Assembly: GCF_022436675.1 (NCBI RefSeq)
Contig: NZ_JAKUJZ010000012.1
Span: 1-64,000 of the forward strand
Length of the DNA: 64,000 nucleotides
Direction: 5' to 3'
DNA from: Rheinheimera hassiensis
GTDB taxonomy: Bacteria; Pseudomonadota; Gammaproteobacteria; Enterobacterales; Alteromonadaceae
In this document: piece by piece, positions 43,034 to 52,338 of the stretch
Layout of the letters: each line of letters opens with the position of its first letter
Position numbering within the stretch: the stretch's first letter is position 1
Translations under genes and position numbers: made by a program
Notes under the pieces: model-generated
What the model saw: only the letters and a program-made list of their open reading frames with translations
Told to the model about the DNA's origin: nothing
Database searches by the model: none

Positions 43034-43579
43034 TTTGTGAGCTGCAATATTCTCCGGTTCGGCATAGTAATAACCGACACCATACATAGTGTGGATGAAG
43101 CGTAGTTTGGGGTAGAGCTGGCGGTGTTTGGCGCGTAGTTTGCGGATATGGCAATCTATAGTGCGCTCGCAAATATCTGCATAATCGGTATAGCTGCTGT
43201 CCATCAGGTGGCTGCGGCTAAATACCTGCCTGGGGTGGGTTGCCATTAACTGATGAAACTTAAATTCCAGTTTAGTTAGCTTTACCGATTGCTGCGGCGA
43301 GCTTAGCGTAAAGCGCAGGGTGTCTATAATTAGCAGTGGCGGTGGTTGCGGGCTGGCAGGTTCAATAATAGGGCTAGCCGGGCCTGCCAGGGCTTTTAAA
43401 TGCGAGCTTAAGTCGCCAAGTACGCCGTTTAATTCGGTGATCTGTGCAGCCATACGCTGATAGAGATCTGGCGGAATATCAGATTTACGCACCTGTTGTT
43501 CCAGCAGCGATACCAGCAAAAACGCTTTCTGTGAAAGTTGTACACCTTCATGATTGTCCGTTTTATCTGTCACTGTCAT
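43031..43579 (-). CDS. OmpR-type winged-helix transcriptional regulator without receiver domain
   Basis: 182 residues. The C-terminal 95 residues are a Trans_reg_C winged helix (VKLTKLEFKFHQLMATHP, RSHLMDSSY, CERTIDCHIRKLRAKH, IHTMYGVGYYYA). The N-terminus is a helical segment without the Asp-phosphorylation site of a receiver, so it is a stand-alone DNA-binding regulator. Start at the ATG at 43579, supported by GGGAGG 5 bp upstream; the alternative start six codons earlier has no such site. Divergent from the flagellar ring genes, 150 bp away, so it may control them (inference). Confidence 0.8.
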   Translation of the reverse strand: MTVTDKTDNHEGVQLSQKAFLLVSLLEQQVRKSDIPPDLYQRMAAQITELNGVLGDLSSHLKALAGPASPIIEPASPQPPPLLIIDTLRFTLSSPQQSVKLTKLEFKFHQLMATHPRQVFSRSHLMDSSYTDYADICERTIDCHIRKLRAKHRQLYPKLRFIHTMYGVGYYYAEPENIAAHK

Positions 43580-43729
43580 CGCACCTCCCGAAAACAATAC
43601 TATGAATGAAAACTGAATAATGTGAAGGGTATTTTACCTTTATTAACGCTTTTCCCTGATCCTTCCATAGTTTTTCCACATTGTTTCGCTAACCTGATAC
43701 TGGCTGAATACGGCTGGGTTAAGGTAATA

Positions 43730-44488
43730 ATGGCTATGAACAAATATCTTGTTTGCTTACTGCTAAGCATAAATACACTAACAGCGTGTTCATCTTTTGA
43801 TGATGCGGCCCCGCCAGCTGGCCTGGAAGACAGGGTACGGCCGGACGCGGGTTTACCGGTGTCGAAACTGGACAAGCCAGACCCGGATGACCCTTACTAC
43901 GCCGCACTGGAACCCGAGCCTGAAGTGATGCCGCTAAAAAGAAATGGCTCCTTGTTTAACCCCGACCGGTTGCACAGTTTGTATGTTGAGCGCTCGCACT
44001 TTAAAGCTGGCGATATAGTGTCGGTGCAATTGTCGGAGTCGACCCGCGCGACCAAAAAGGGTAATACCGAGCTGCAGAAAAGCTCTGACTACAACCTCGA
44101 CCCGATCCAGATCCCCGGTGGTAACCTGCGAATTGCCGGTAAAGAAGTAAACCTGGGCCTAAGCCAGGACCAACGCTTTAAAGGTGACGGTTCTGCCAGC
44201 CAAAGTAACGACTTTGAAGGTGAGCTAACGGTAACGGTAATGCGGGTGCTGAATAACGATAACCTGCTGGTGCGTGGCGATAAATGGATGCTTATTAATA
44301 ACGGTAAAGAATTCATAAGGTTAACCGGAATTATCCGGGCAAAAGATGTCGATAAAGATAACAAAATTAAATCGACTAAAATTGCTAACGCCCGCATTGA
44401 ATATTCCGGTACCGGCGCCCTGGCTGACAGCCAGCGTCTGGGCTGGTTAACTGAAAAACTGAATAACCCTGAGCTATGGCCATTTTAA
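43730..44488 (+). CDS. flgH: Flagellar L-ring protein FlgH
   Basis: Outer-membrane lipoprotein ring around the flagellar rod. About 252 residues from the ATG at 43730 (AAGG 5 bp upstream). Signal peptide with lipobox LTAC (Cys20); an acidic-proline spacer; then the FlgH domain (GSLFNPDRLHSLY, FKAGDIVSVQLSESTRATKKG, FEGELTVTVMRVLNNDNLLVRGDKWM, IIRAKDVDKDNKI). It lies outside any flgB-L operon, here next to gyrB, so it is probably a second or relocated copy. Followed by flgP with a 13-bp overlap. Confidence 0.85.
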   Translation: MAMNKYLVCLLLSINTLTACSSFDDAAPPAGLEDRVRPDAGLPVSKLDKPDPDDPYYAALEPEPEVMPLKRNGSLFNPDRLHSLYVERSHFKAGDIVSVQLSESTRATKKGNTELQKSSDYNLDPIQIPGGNLRIAGKEVNLGLSQDQRFKGDGSASQSNDFEGELTVTVMRVLNNDNLLVRGDKWMLINNGKEFIRLTGIIRAKDVDKDNKIKSTKIANARIEYSGTGALADSQRLGWLTEKLNNPELWPF

Positions 44489-44934
44489 ACCTGCGCCTGC
44501 TGCTGGTAGTAGCGCTGGCGCTGCTTAGCGGCTGCAGCTATGAGCGCACTATAAGATATACGCTGGAGCCGCCAGAGCAGCGGCTGATCCTGGAAGCTAC
44601 CGGCTATGCGGTGGTGGAGTCGCAGCCCGGCGTTAGCTATGAAGATAAGTTACTGGTGGCTATGGCGGCGTCGCGCCAGGATGCGTACCGCCAACTGGCA
44701 GAACAGCTTTACGGCAAAAGGTTAACGGCCAGCTCAAGCGCTGAGCAGTCGGTGCTGCTTGAGGATACTGTACAAAGCCAGGTGCAGGGCGTAATAAAAG
44801 GTGCTGAGCTGGTTGAAGCGACGGTAGACGGCAAGCTGTATGTAACCCGGCTAAAACTGGACACGGCTAATTTAATTACACTGCCGCAGGCTAGTCTAAC
44901 CCCGGCCAGCCCCCGGCAGAAGTGGTGGCGCTGA
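44476..44934 (+). CDS. flgP: FlgP-like flagellar lipoprotein (LPP20 family)
   Basis: 152 residues with a lipobox LSGC (Cys20). The mature part (SRQDAYRQLAEQLYGKRL, then VQGVIKGAELVEATVDGKLYVTRLKL) fits the LPP20/FlgP family that builds the outer-membrane H ring or basal disk around polar sheathed motors of Vibrio and relatives. It sits between flgH and flgT, overlapping both. Confidence 0.75.
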   Translation: MAILNLRLLLVVALALLSGCSYERTIRYTLEPPEQRLILEATGYAVVESQPGVSYEDKLLVAMAASRQDAYRQLAEQLYGKRLTASSSAEQSVLLEDTVQSQVQGVIKGAELVEATVDGKLYVTRLKLDTANLITLPQASLTPASPRQKWWR

Positions 44935-46103
44935 TGACAATATTACGCCTGACACTGGCAGCGTTACTGACATTTAATGTACAGGCCGAATGGTACAGCG
45001 GTAGCGGTACGGCGGTTATTTTTGATGATAACCGCCAGCTGGCACGGCAACAGGCGGCGAAACAGGCGCTGCGTAATGTACTGCTACAGGGCGATGTATC
45101 GCTCGCTGCGTTGCAGTTGTATCGTCAGGAAGATCTGGCCGAAGAGTTATTTGCCCTGCATTCGTCTGTGCCGGTATCACAAATTGTTATTCAGGAAGAG
45201 CATGAGCGCGACGGCCAGCTGTCAATTACGTTAAAAGCCGACGTCTGGCCGCAGGCAAATCTGTGTGATGATCGCAGCATAGCCAAGGCACTGGTGTTAA
45301 CGCCATTTAGTTTGTCGGCCGGGGCAACGCAGGTTGCGCTGGGCAATAATGCACTGAATACAGAAATAAACCGCCGTTTTACTACGGCGGTGCAGCGCAG
45401 CCCGGCTGATTTTCTGGTTAAAGCCATAACCGCCGAGCCACTGTTTGCCCCCGAGCAGTATCAGCAGGGCCCGGCGCAGCAGCAACTGCGTAATATGGCG
45501 GAATCATCACAGGCACAATTTATTGTCGCAGGAAGGCTGCGTAATTTATCGTTTGGCCGTCAGCAGGCCGGCTTGCTAAAAAAAGAACGCTGGGTTCGCC
45601 AGTTTGCGCTGGAAGTCAGCGTGCTTGATGGCGTTAGTGGCCGGCCAATTCAAAGCCAGATTTACCAAACGCGCACCTTATGGCCGTTTGCTATGACCAC
45701 AGAGCTAGATCCGGCCAGCGATCAGCTGTGGCGCTCTGATTTTGGCATCGAGCTGCAAAGGTTAATCAATGAAGCAGTGGATGATATTGCGGTAGCGCTT
45801 AGTTGTGTGCGTGTTAAGGCTCAGGTTATCCGGGTGACAGGCAGTAGCATTACTATCAGCGTTGGCAGCAGGCAGGGGATAAAGCCGGGCGATACCTTTA
45901 GCCTGCTGCATAGCGACAGCTTTACTGATAGCTGGGGGAACAGCTACGCCGTAACGGCTGAAAATGACAGCCAACTTGAAGTGGTACGGGTGTATCCGGA
46001 CCATGCAGAAACACGGGCGGTTAAATCTCATTATCTGGCTCCGGTGCAGGTGCGGGATCAGGTGCAACTAGACAGTGTGAGGGAGAGACAATATGCAAAT
46101 TAA
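44934..46103 (+). CDS. flgT: Flagellar assembly protein FlgT
   Basis: Periplasmic H-ring protein that supports motor-stator (MotX/Y) and outer-ring assembly in Vibrio. 389 residues with a signal peptide ending VQA|EW (about residue 18) and the family layout: N-terminal domain (ARQQAAKQALRNVLLQGDVSL), middle domain (SSQAQFIVAGRLRNLSFG), and C-terminal domain (GSSITISVGSRQGIKPGDTFSL). Start at the ATG at 44934, which shares ATGA with the flgP stop; an upstream GTG exists. Confidence 0.8.
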   Translation: MTILRLTLAALLTFNVQAEWYSGSGTAVIFDDNRQLARQQAAKQALRNVLLQGDVSLAALQLYRQEDLAEELFALHSSVPVSQIVIQEEHERDGQLSITLKADVWPQANLCDDRSIAKALVLTPFSLSAGATQVALGNNALNTEINRRFTTAVQRSPADFLVKAITAEPLFAPEQYQQGPAQQQLRNMAESSQAQFIVAGRLRNLSFGRQQAGLLKKERWVRQFALEVSVLDGVSGRPIQSQIYQTRTLWPFAMTTELDPASDQLWRSDFGIELQRLINEAVDDIAVALSCVRVKAQVIRVTGSSITISVGSRQGIKPGDTFSLLHSDSFTDSWGNSYAVTAENDSQLEVVRVYPDHAETRAVKSHYLAPVQVRDQVQLDSVRERQYAN

Positions 46104-46758
46104 CAGCAATATGTTTAGCACCATGACAGACTGGTTAAGTGACGGCACAGCAGAAAGCGATAACAATGCTGGCTTTATGCAAACACTGAACTCTGCGCTG
46201 GACCCCAATAACGAAAACGCAGAGCAGCAAGCAACGCAGCTGGTAAGCATGCTGAGCGGACAAGACGACACAGCATCTGCGATGAAGGGTTCTGACGCTA
46301 TGTTTGCCGCCCTGACACAAAATATGATGCAAAGCATGGTGCAGGCAGCGCTGGCGCCGACACCTGAACAAGCTGCTGCAACGGCAGCAGAAGCGGCAGA
46401 TCCTGCCGCAACAGCCTTTGCTGATGGCAGTTCACCTGGCCTGGGCGATGCGCTGGATATTATTAACCCGCTGCAACATATTCCACTGGTAAGCCAGTAT
46501 TACCGCGACTGGACCGGCGATGATATGGGCTATATTTCACAGGTGGCCGGTGGTGCGCTGTGGGGCGGTAGCCTGGGGGTAGCCACTTCTTTTGTTAATC
46601 TCGGCCTGACCAGCGTGATGGGTAAAAGCCCAGCACAGTATATGCAGCAGTTTTTTACAGCTGATGAAGCCGCCACTGCCAGCCCGGGCAATGTAGCAGC
46701 AAGCGCGCCATCGCCAACTCCGAAGCCAGCACCGGCCCTGCGCCCGGCCAGCAGTTAA
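46093..46758 (+). CDS. Unknown protein downstream of flgT
   Basis: 221 residues; its start overlaps the flgT end by 11 bp, so it belongs to the same transcript. Low-complexity Met/Asn/Gln/Ala-rich N-terminal half, then a segment NPLQHIPLVSQYYRDWTGDDMGYISQ followed by a Gly-rich hydrophobic stretch (VAGGALWGGSLGVATSFVNL), and a Pro/Ala tail. I recall similar NPLQHIP motifs in uncharacterised proteins but can name no function. A role in the flagellar motor is suggested only by position. Confidence 0.7.
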   Translation: MQINSNMFSTMTDWLSDGTAESDNNAGFMQTLNSALDPNNENAEQQATQLVSMLSGQDDTASAMKGSDAMFAALTQNMMQSMVQAALAPTPEQAAATAAEAADPAATAFADGSSPGLGDALDIINPLQHIPLVSQYYRDWTGDDMGYISQVAGGALWGGSLGVATSFVNLGLTSVMGKSPAQYMQQFFTADEAATASPGNVAASAPSPTPKPAPALRPASS

Positions 46759-46777
46759 CCGCGTTTGATTTTCCCGT

Positions 46778-46800
46778 TTGGGGGCCATTGCGGCCCCCAA
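46778..46800 (+). terminator. GC-rich stem-loop after the flagellar ring operon
   Basis: TTGGGGGCC, 5-base loop, GGCCCCCAA. No T-run follows, so its role as a terminator is uncertain. Confidence 0.45.
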
Positions 46801-46917
46801 TCCTGCAATAACTGCAACCGGGCCGCTAACATTTTTGCCAAAAGCCGGTTCTGACCCTACAGATCACTGCCACAACCAAGTATACTTTCCAGTCATTTTT
46901 TCAGTGAGTCACTACGC

Positions 46918-47838
46918 ATGCATAAGTACGATATTAAAACCTTCCAGGGGTTAATACTGGCCTTACAGGATTACTGGGCGCGGCAGGGCTGTGTATTGGT
47001 ACAGCCACTGGATCTGGAAGTAGGTGCTGGTACTTTCCACCCTATGACCTTTTTACGCTCACTGGGGCCGGAACCGACCAACGTGGCCTATGTGCAACCT
47101 TGCCGTCGGCCCACAGACGGCCGCTACGGCGAAAACCCGAACCGGTTGCAGCATTACTATCAGTTTCAGGTAATTTTAAAGCCGTCACCGGATAATATTC
47201 AGGAGCTGTATTTAGGCTCGTTACGTGAACTGGGTATTGATACCCTGGTGCACGATATCCGCTTTGTTGAAGACAACTGGGAATCGCCGACACTGGGCGC
47301 CTGGGGTCTGGGCTGGGAAGTCTGGTTAAACGGTATGGAAGTCACCCAGTTTACTTACTTCCAGCAGGTAGGGGGCTTAGAGTGCCGCCCGGTTACCGGC
47401 GAAATTACCTACGGTTTAGAGCGCCTGGCGATGTATATCCAGGGCGTCGATTCTATTTACGATCTGGTCTGGACCGACGGCCCGCTCGGCCGGGTAACCT
47501 ATGGCGATGTGTTCCATCAGAATGAAGTTGAGCAAAGTACCTATAACTTTGAGCACGCTGATGTTGCCGCGTTGTTTAGCTACTTTGATCAGTGCGAAAA
47601 AGAAAGCCAGTACTTAATTGAGCAAGGCCTGGCTTTACCTGCCTACGAGAAAGTAATGAAGGCCTCGCACGCTTTTAATATGCTTGATGCCCGCCATGCT
47701 ATTTCGGTAACCGAGCGCCAGCGCTATATTCTGCGGGTGCGGGCACTGGCTAAAGCCTGTGCTGAAGCCTATTACGCTACGCGTGAGAAGCTGGGTTTCC
47801 CACTATGTAACAACCAGCGCAGCAAGCAGGAGGCATAA
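46918..47838 (+). CDS. glyQ: Glycyl-tRNA synthetase alpha subunit
   Basis: Class II tRNA synthetase of the alpha2beta2 type, 306 residues. Begins with [19 protein letters not shown] and contains [17 protein letters not shown] and [21 protein letters not shown] in parts. Stop overlaps the glyS start by one base (TAATG). Confidence 0.98.
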   Translation: MHKYDIKTFQGLILALQDYWARQGCVLVQPLDLEVGAGTFHPMTFLRSLGPEPTNVAYVQPCRRPTDGRYGENPNRLQHYYQFQVILKPSPDNIQELYLGSLRELGIDTLVHDIRFVEDNWESPTLGAWGLGWEVWLNGMEVTQFTYFQQVGGLECRPVTGEITYGLERLAMYIQGVDSIYDLVWTDGPLGRVTYGDVFHQNEVEQSTYNFEHADVAALFSYFDQCEKESQYLIEQGLALPAYEKVMKASHAFNMLDARHAISVTERQRYILRVRALAKACAEAYYATREKLGFPLCNNQRSKQEA

Positions 47839-49895
47839 TGAGCGTGCAAGATTTTTTTGTTGAAATTGGCACCGAAGAGCTGCCACCCAAGTCGTTAAAA
47901 ACGCTGGCCAGCGCCTTTGCCGACAACCTGAGCGCCGAACTGGCCAAACTGGAATTAAGCCACGCCGACGTGCTTTGGTACGCTGCACCACGCCGTTTAG
48001 CGGTGCGCATTAATGGCTTAGCCGCGCAGCAGGCTGATAAAGTTGTCGAAAAGCGCGGCCCTGCTATTGCCTCCGCCTTTGACGCTGACGGCAAGCCTAC
48101 TAAAGCCGCTCAGGGCTGGGCTGCCGGTTGTGGTATTACCGTAGAGCAGGCGGAAAAGCTGGAAACCGATAAAGGCGCCTGGCTGTTGCATAAAGCCAAA
48201 GTGGTTGGCGCAGCAACGGTAACCTTACTGCCGGAAGTAGTGCAGCTGGCATTGGCCAAATTGCCGATTGCCAAACCGATGCGTTGGGGCAACTCTACCG
48301 CTGAGTTTATCCGCCCGGTACATACCATTATCATGTTGTACGGCAAAGATGTAGTACCGGCGACTATTCTGGGCCGCGTCAGTGGCAACCAGACCCATGG
48401 CCATCGCTTTCATGCACCGGAAAAAGTCGCTGTTAACCATGCGGATGACTACCTGGCCACCCTGCGTAAAGCCTTTGTGGTGGCAGATTTTGCTGAACGT
48501 AAGGCCTTTATCGCTGCAGAAGTAGCAAAAACTGCTGCCGGACTTAACGGCAAAGCGCTGATGGACGATGCTTTACTGGAAGAGGTTACCGCCCTGGTCG
48601 AATGGCCGGTGGTGTTAGTGGGCAGCTTCGAGCAAAGCTTTCTGCAGGTGCCGGCAGAGCCATTAATTTCTACCATGAAAGATAACCAGAAGTACTTCCC
48701 GTTGCTGGACCAAAACGACAAGCTGCTGAATAAGTTTATTTTTGTCGCCAACATTGCCAGTAAAGACCCGCAGCAGATTATTTCCGGCAACGAAAAAGTA
48801 GTACGGCCGCGCTTGTCTGACGCGCAGTTCTTCTTTAACACCGACCGCAAGCAAAAGCTGGAACAGCGCTTAGATAGTTTAAAAACGGTGTTATTCCAGC
48901 AGCAGCTGGGCACCCTGGCAGAAAAGTCAGAGCGTATCAGTAAAGTCGCCGGCTTTGTCGCCGCGAAAATTGGCGCCGAGCAAGCCGCCGCTGAGCGTGC
49001 CGGTTTACTGTCTAAAGCAGACTTAATGACTAATATGGTTGGCGAGTTTCCTGAAGTACAGGGCATTATGGGCATGCACTATGCCCGGTTGGATGGCGAA
49101 GGTGAAGCCGTAGCGCTGGCCTTGAATGAACAGTATATGCCGCGTTTTGCCGGCGATCAGCTGCCCAGCCGGTTAGAAGGTGCAGCAGTCGCCATTGCCG
49201 ATAAGCTGGATACCTTAGTGGGTATTTTCGGTATCGGCCAGGCGCCGAAAGGCGATAAAGACCCCTTTGCACTGCGCCGTGCCGCAATTGGTGCACTGCG
49301 CATTATGGTAGAAAAACAGCTGCCGCTGGATCTGGTGGACATTATCGCCTTTAGCCAACAAACCTTCGGTAGCAAGCTGAGTAACGCCAAAGTGGCAGAA
49401 GAAGTACTCGACTTTATGCTCGGCCGTTTCCGCGCCTGGTATGAAGCTGAAGGTTATAGCGTTGATGTGATCCAGGCCGTATTAGCGCGTCGGCCGACGA
49501 ACCCGGCGGACTTTGACCGTCGTGTTAAGGCGGTAGCAGAGTTTGGTAAGCTCGACGCTGCTGCAGCCTTAGCCGCCGCTAATAAGCGGGTAGCCAATAT
49601 ACTGGCCAAAGTAGAGGGTGATATTGCCACTACGGTAAATACCGCTTTGCTGCAAGAGGAAGCTGAGCAAGCCCTGCATAGCGCTATAGTGGCGGAGCAA
49701 GCCTATCAGGCCAGCCAGCACAGCTATGCCGAAGGCCTGGCGCACCTGGCCTCAATGCGTGATGTTATCGATCAGTTCTTTGACAAGGTAATGGTAAATG
49801 CTGATGACGCCGCCGTGCGGGCCAACCGCCAGGCGCTGTTAAAGCAATTACGCGAGTTGTTTTTGCAAGTAGCCGATATTTCCGTACTGCAATAA
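47838..49895 (+). CDS. glyS: Glycyl-tRNA synthetase beta subunit
   Basis: 685 residues; tRNA-binding/catalytic-accessory beta subunit: N-terminal [15 protein letters not shown], the NRFHAP-like HRFHAPE motif, [10 protein letters not shown], and a C-terminal anticodon-binding helical domain ending [11 protein letters not shown]. Translationally coupled to glyQ. Confidence 0.98.
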   Translation: MSVQDFFVEIGTEELPPKSLKTLASAFADNLSAELAKLELSHADVLWYAAPRRLAVRINGLAAQQADKVVEKRGPAIASAFDADGKPTKAAQGWAAGCGITVEQAEKLETDKGAWLLHKAKVVGAATVTLLPEVVQLALAKLPIAKPMRWGNSTAEFIRPVHTIIMLYGKDVVPATILGRVSGNQTHGHRFHAPEKVAVNHADDYLATLRKAFVVADFAERKAFIAAEVAKTAAGLNGKALMDDALLEEVTALVEWPVVLVGSFEQSFLQVPAEPLISTMKDNQKYFPLLDQNDKLLNKFIFVANIASKDPQQIISGNEKVVRPRLSDAQFFFNTDRKQKLEQRLDSLKTVLFQQQLGTLAEKSERISKVAGFVAAKIGAEQAAAERAGLLSKADLMTNMVGEFPEVQGIMGMHYARLDGEGEAVALALNEQYMPRFAGDQLPSRLEGAAVAIADKLDTLVGIFGIGQAPKGDKDPFALRRAAIGALRIMVEKQLPLDLVDIIAFSQQTFGSKLSNAKVAEEVLDFMLGRFRAWYEAEGYSVDVIQAVLARRPTNPADFDRRVKAVAEFGKLDAAAALAAANKRVANILAKVEGDIATTVNTALLQEEAEQALHSAIVAEQAYQASQHSYAEGLAHLASMRDVIDQFFDKVMVNADDAAVRANRQALLKQLRELFLQVADISVLQ

Positions 49896-49914
49896 TGCAT
49901 TGAAGTAATTACAG

Positions 49915-49940
49915 AAAAGCCAGCTAAATGCTGGCTTTTT
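49915..49940 (+). terminator. glyQS terminator
   Basis: AAAAGCCAGC, TAAAT, GCTGGCTTTTTG, 20 bp after the glyS stop. Confidence 0.88.
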
Positions 49941-49990
49941 GTTAGAAAAATTAGCAACATGACATCATGTTAAATGCAGGAAATCACATC

Positions 49991-50749
49991 ATGTCAGACA
50001 AGGCAGCCCCAACGAGCAAGGTGTCATACCACAGTTTGCATAAATATATATTGGAAAACCGGCGCTACTTCCATTCTTTACAGCAATTCTGCCGCAACCA
50101 TCCCTCTATTCTGATTACATTACTATACCTGTTGTTGAGCTTGTCAGGCATTGTGCAAATGGTAGCGCTATTTCGCCATTTTAACTTTGATATTCTGCCT
50201 TATCTTGATCTTAGCGATTATGTTCTGGCCGGAGTAACGTTTTATCAACCGTTATTTCTGATGATCGCCGGCCTGTTGCTTGGGGCCTTGTTTTACTACA
50301 TACACTTGCGTTTACTAAAGCGGTTGCGGTACCGACGCTGGAGTCGGGGGCGTGTTGTGAAAAACGGTTTACTGGCTAAACTGTACTTTCCCCGGCCGCA
50401 ACTTACGATCCCGGTAGTATTATTAATTTTTACCGTTTCATATGCGTGGTCGCAAGGTAATCGCACGGCAGCACATTTACTTCATAATACTGCTGCAGAA
50501 CTGCAGGTGCAGTTAATTTATCCGATGCCTTTTACCACAACCCCTCTGGCAGTAAATAATACGAGGTTAATAGCAAGAACATATAACTATATGTTTTTAC
50601 TTAAAGATCAAAAACTACTGGTTGTGCCGAATGCCAATATAGCGGCTATCAGCCCGGTTCCTGAAGTGGCAGAAGTTAAACAAGAGCCTGAAACTGCCGA
50701 ACCGGTAATATTGCCGGAGCCAACCCGGCCAGAGGCTGACGGGCAATAA
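49991..50749 (+). CDS. Unknown multi-pass membrane protein
   Basis: 252 residues from the ATG at 49991 (AGGAAA 8 bp upstream favours it over an ATG 24 bp earlier). Three membrane segments (about 41-60, 84-105, 140-157) with a basic loop RLRYRRWSRGR between the second and third, then a soluble tail with Pro/Glu-rich end. No family recognised. It sits head-on to the diguanylate cyclase gene with a 1-bp gap, and after the glyQS terminator. Confidence 0.7.
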   Translation: MSDKAAPTSKVSYHSLHKYILENRRYFHSLQQFCRNHPSILITLLYLLLSLSGIVQMVALFRHFNFDILPYLDLSDYVLAGVTFYQPLFLMIAGLLLGALFYYIHLRLLKRLRYRRWSRGRVVKNGLLAKLYFPRPQLTIPVVLLIFTVSYAWSQGNRTAAHLLHNTAAELQVQLIYPMPFTTTPLAVNNTRLIARTYNYMFLLKDQKLLVVPNANIAAISPVPEVAEVKQEPETAEPVILPEPTRPEADGQ

Positions 50750-50750
50750 G

Positions 50751-51803
50751 TCAGTTCACCTGATTACGGCCATTGCGTTTAGACAGGTACATTTGCTGAT
50801 CGGCCAGTTTAACTGCGTCCTGAAAGCTGTCTGGGCTATCGCACAGTGCTACGCCAAAGCTGGCGCTGACTTTATACTCAGCATTGTTAGCCAACAACCG
50901 GCTACTGCCAAGCTGTTGGCGGATTTTCTCTGCTACCAAAAAGGCATCAGCGCGGCTGGTATGCGGTAAAATCAACAGAAATTCTTCGCCACCGGTGCGG
51001 CTGGCTATATCCTGTTGTCGCAGATTACGACGAAATAACGCTGCCACTGCTTTTAAAACTTCATCACCGACATCGTGGCCAAAGCGATCATTGAGCTGCT
51101 TAAAATGGTCAATGTCGCACATAATCAGCGCCATTGGTAAAAACTGCCTTGGTTGCTGTGCCAGACTTGGCAGCAGGCTTGAATCAATAAAGCGGCGGTT
51201 GGCTAATCCGGTTAATGAGTCGGTATTGGCTTGTATTTCTTTGCTTTGTTGCAGTAGGTCCATCGCCTGGTGGCTACGCTCACGGTAATGTTCGTTAATC
51301 CAGCATACAGCAATAACAATCAGCAAAGAGGCAATAAAACGGCTGGCTTCAGCGTCTTTGTACTGCGCCAGAATAAGTTCGGGTATAAACAACATAATGC
51401 ATAACGCTACTAACATCAGGGCGTTACTCAGCAGGGCATTGCGCACGCCAAGTAAACCAAACAAAATGGCCGGAAACGGAAATACCCAATACAGCGCAGT
51501 ATTATTAAAGCCGCCCTGATATACCAGGCTGAGCACAAAACTACCTACCAGCACCGCTTCAACGATACAAGCACGTTCAAGGTTACGGCTAAAATGAAAC
51601 AGCAAAATATTCAGCAGAAATGCCAGCCCGGTACCAAACAGAATAATGGGCAGTAATATTTGTTCAGCATTAATATTTTTAACGCCATACACAAACATGA
51701 TAGCGCTGGTGATATAGCTGACAAAAGCCAGAATATAATGCCGTCTGCGTGCATCAATGTTCTGTGCTTGTTTAGTGTAATTTCTGTTCAGTGATGCTTG
51801 CAA
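50751..51803 (-). CDS. Diguanylate cyclase (membrane-bound GGDEF protein)
   Basis: Makes c-di-GMP from GTP at the inner membrane. 350 residues: five to six membrane segments in the first 175 residues, then a GGDEF domain with GGEEF (active variant) near residue 270 preceded by an RxxD inhibitory site (RQQD, five residues before), and DIDHFKQLNDRFGHDVGDEVL. The start is a TTG at 51803: AGAGG lies 7 bp upstream and no ATG fits in frame until inside the first membrane segment. Confidence 0.9.
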   Translation of the reverse strand: MQASLNRNYTKQAQNIDARRRHYILAFVSYITSAIMFVYGVKNINAEQILLPIILFGTGLAFLLNILLFHFSRNLERACIVEAVLVGSFVLSLVYQGGFNNTALYWVFPFPAILFGLLGVRNALLSNALMLVALCIMLFIPELILAQYKDAEASRFIASLLIVIAVCWINEHYRERSHQAMDLLQQSKEIQANTDSLTGLANRRFIDSSLLPSLAQQPRQFLPMALIMCDIDHFKQLNDRFGHDVGDEVLKAVAALFRRNLRQQDIASRTGGEEFLLILPHTSRADAFLVAEKIRQQLGSSRLLANNAEYKVSASFGVALCDSPDSFQDAVKLADQQMYLSKRNGRNQVN

Positions 51804-52024
51804 CTACAGCCTCTGACTTCTGGTTTATATATATGATGCTAGCACAAATTTTCGCCAGTCAAGCAGCCAAATACGGCAGAGCACTGCAGAGAATATAAGC
51901 CGGCACGAACTGCATACAAAGTGCTGTTAATAATTTACCGGGGAAGGTGTTTTTGCGGGTGTTAACATTACATGCTGGTTACGCAAGTGTGATGGAGTAC
52001 TCTGTTAGCGGTAAAAGAGTTTTT

Positions 52025-52062
52025 TGCCCCAATCCGGTGCTTGTTTGCACTATTGCAAAGCA
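52025..52062 (+). promoter_or_regulatory. NtrC-like binding sites upstream of nirB
   Basis: TGCCCC-N5-GGTGCT (52025-52041, 10 of 12 consensus bases) and TGCACT-N5-AAAGCA (52046-52062, 9 of 12) compared with TGCACY-N5-GGTGCA. They lie about 118 and 97 bp ahead of the predicted start, the usual enhancer distance. Confidence 0.6.
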
Positions 52063-52124
52063 ATCTAAAGTCCACTCGTTAAACGCAACTGTATTATTTT
52101 AAGTAAAATCAATCATATAAAAGC

Positions 52125-52140
52125 TGGCATTCTTTGTGCT
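52125..52140 (+). promoter_or_regulatory. Sigma-54 promoter of nirBD-cobA
   Basis: TGGCAT-N5-GTGCT: GG (52126-52127) and GC (52138-52139) are exactly 12 bp apart as required for -24/-12 recognition. Predicted start about 52150. Confidence 0.75.
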
Positions 52141-52149
52141 TTGCTTGTA

Positions 52150-52284
52150 TGAGAGTTTGATCAGCAACACCAACACGGTTTGGTGTTAAAACAATTTGAA
52201 TTGAAGTGCCAAGCGTTGCTTGGCACGGGCAACGAAGCCCAGGATCTGGCCACCTTTTTTGGTGGTTCAGGCCTGGGTTTTTTT
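52150..52284 (+). promoter_or_regulatory. nirB leader with two stem-loops and an attenuator terminator (NasR target)
   Basis: Stem-loop 1: AACACCAA, 6-base loop, TTGGTGTT (52166-52187). Stem-loop 2: GTGCCAAGC, GTT, GCTTGGCAC (52206-52226). Terminator: CCCAGG with inner CCACC/GGTGG, CCTGGG then seven T (52238-52284). This is the order described for the Klebsiella nasF leader, where NasR with nitrate or nitrite prevents termination; NasR is encoded at 59.2 kb. The loops do not match the ANTAR hexaloop consensus at every base. Confidence 0.8.
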
Positions 52285-52338
52285 ATGGGCAAAATTTACT
52301 GGCAGTAATGGGGCGGTAAATGCCTTAAGGACTTAATA

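Noticed and set aside
52036-52050. GTGC-N6-GCAC inverted repeat as an NtrC site
   Set aside because: NtrC half-sites face the other way (GCAC before GTGC); this everted pair does not fit, though the neighbouring TGC-N-GGTGC arrangement does.
52166-52226. Exact ANTAR dual hexaloop motif in the nirB leader
   Set aside because: Hairpin 1 has a six-base loop with G at position 4 but C at position 1, and hairpin 2 has an odd-length palindrome. I keep the leader but do not claim a consensus match.
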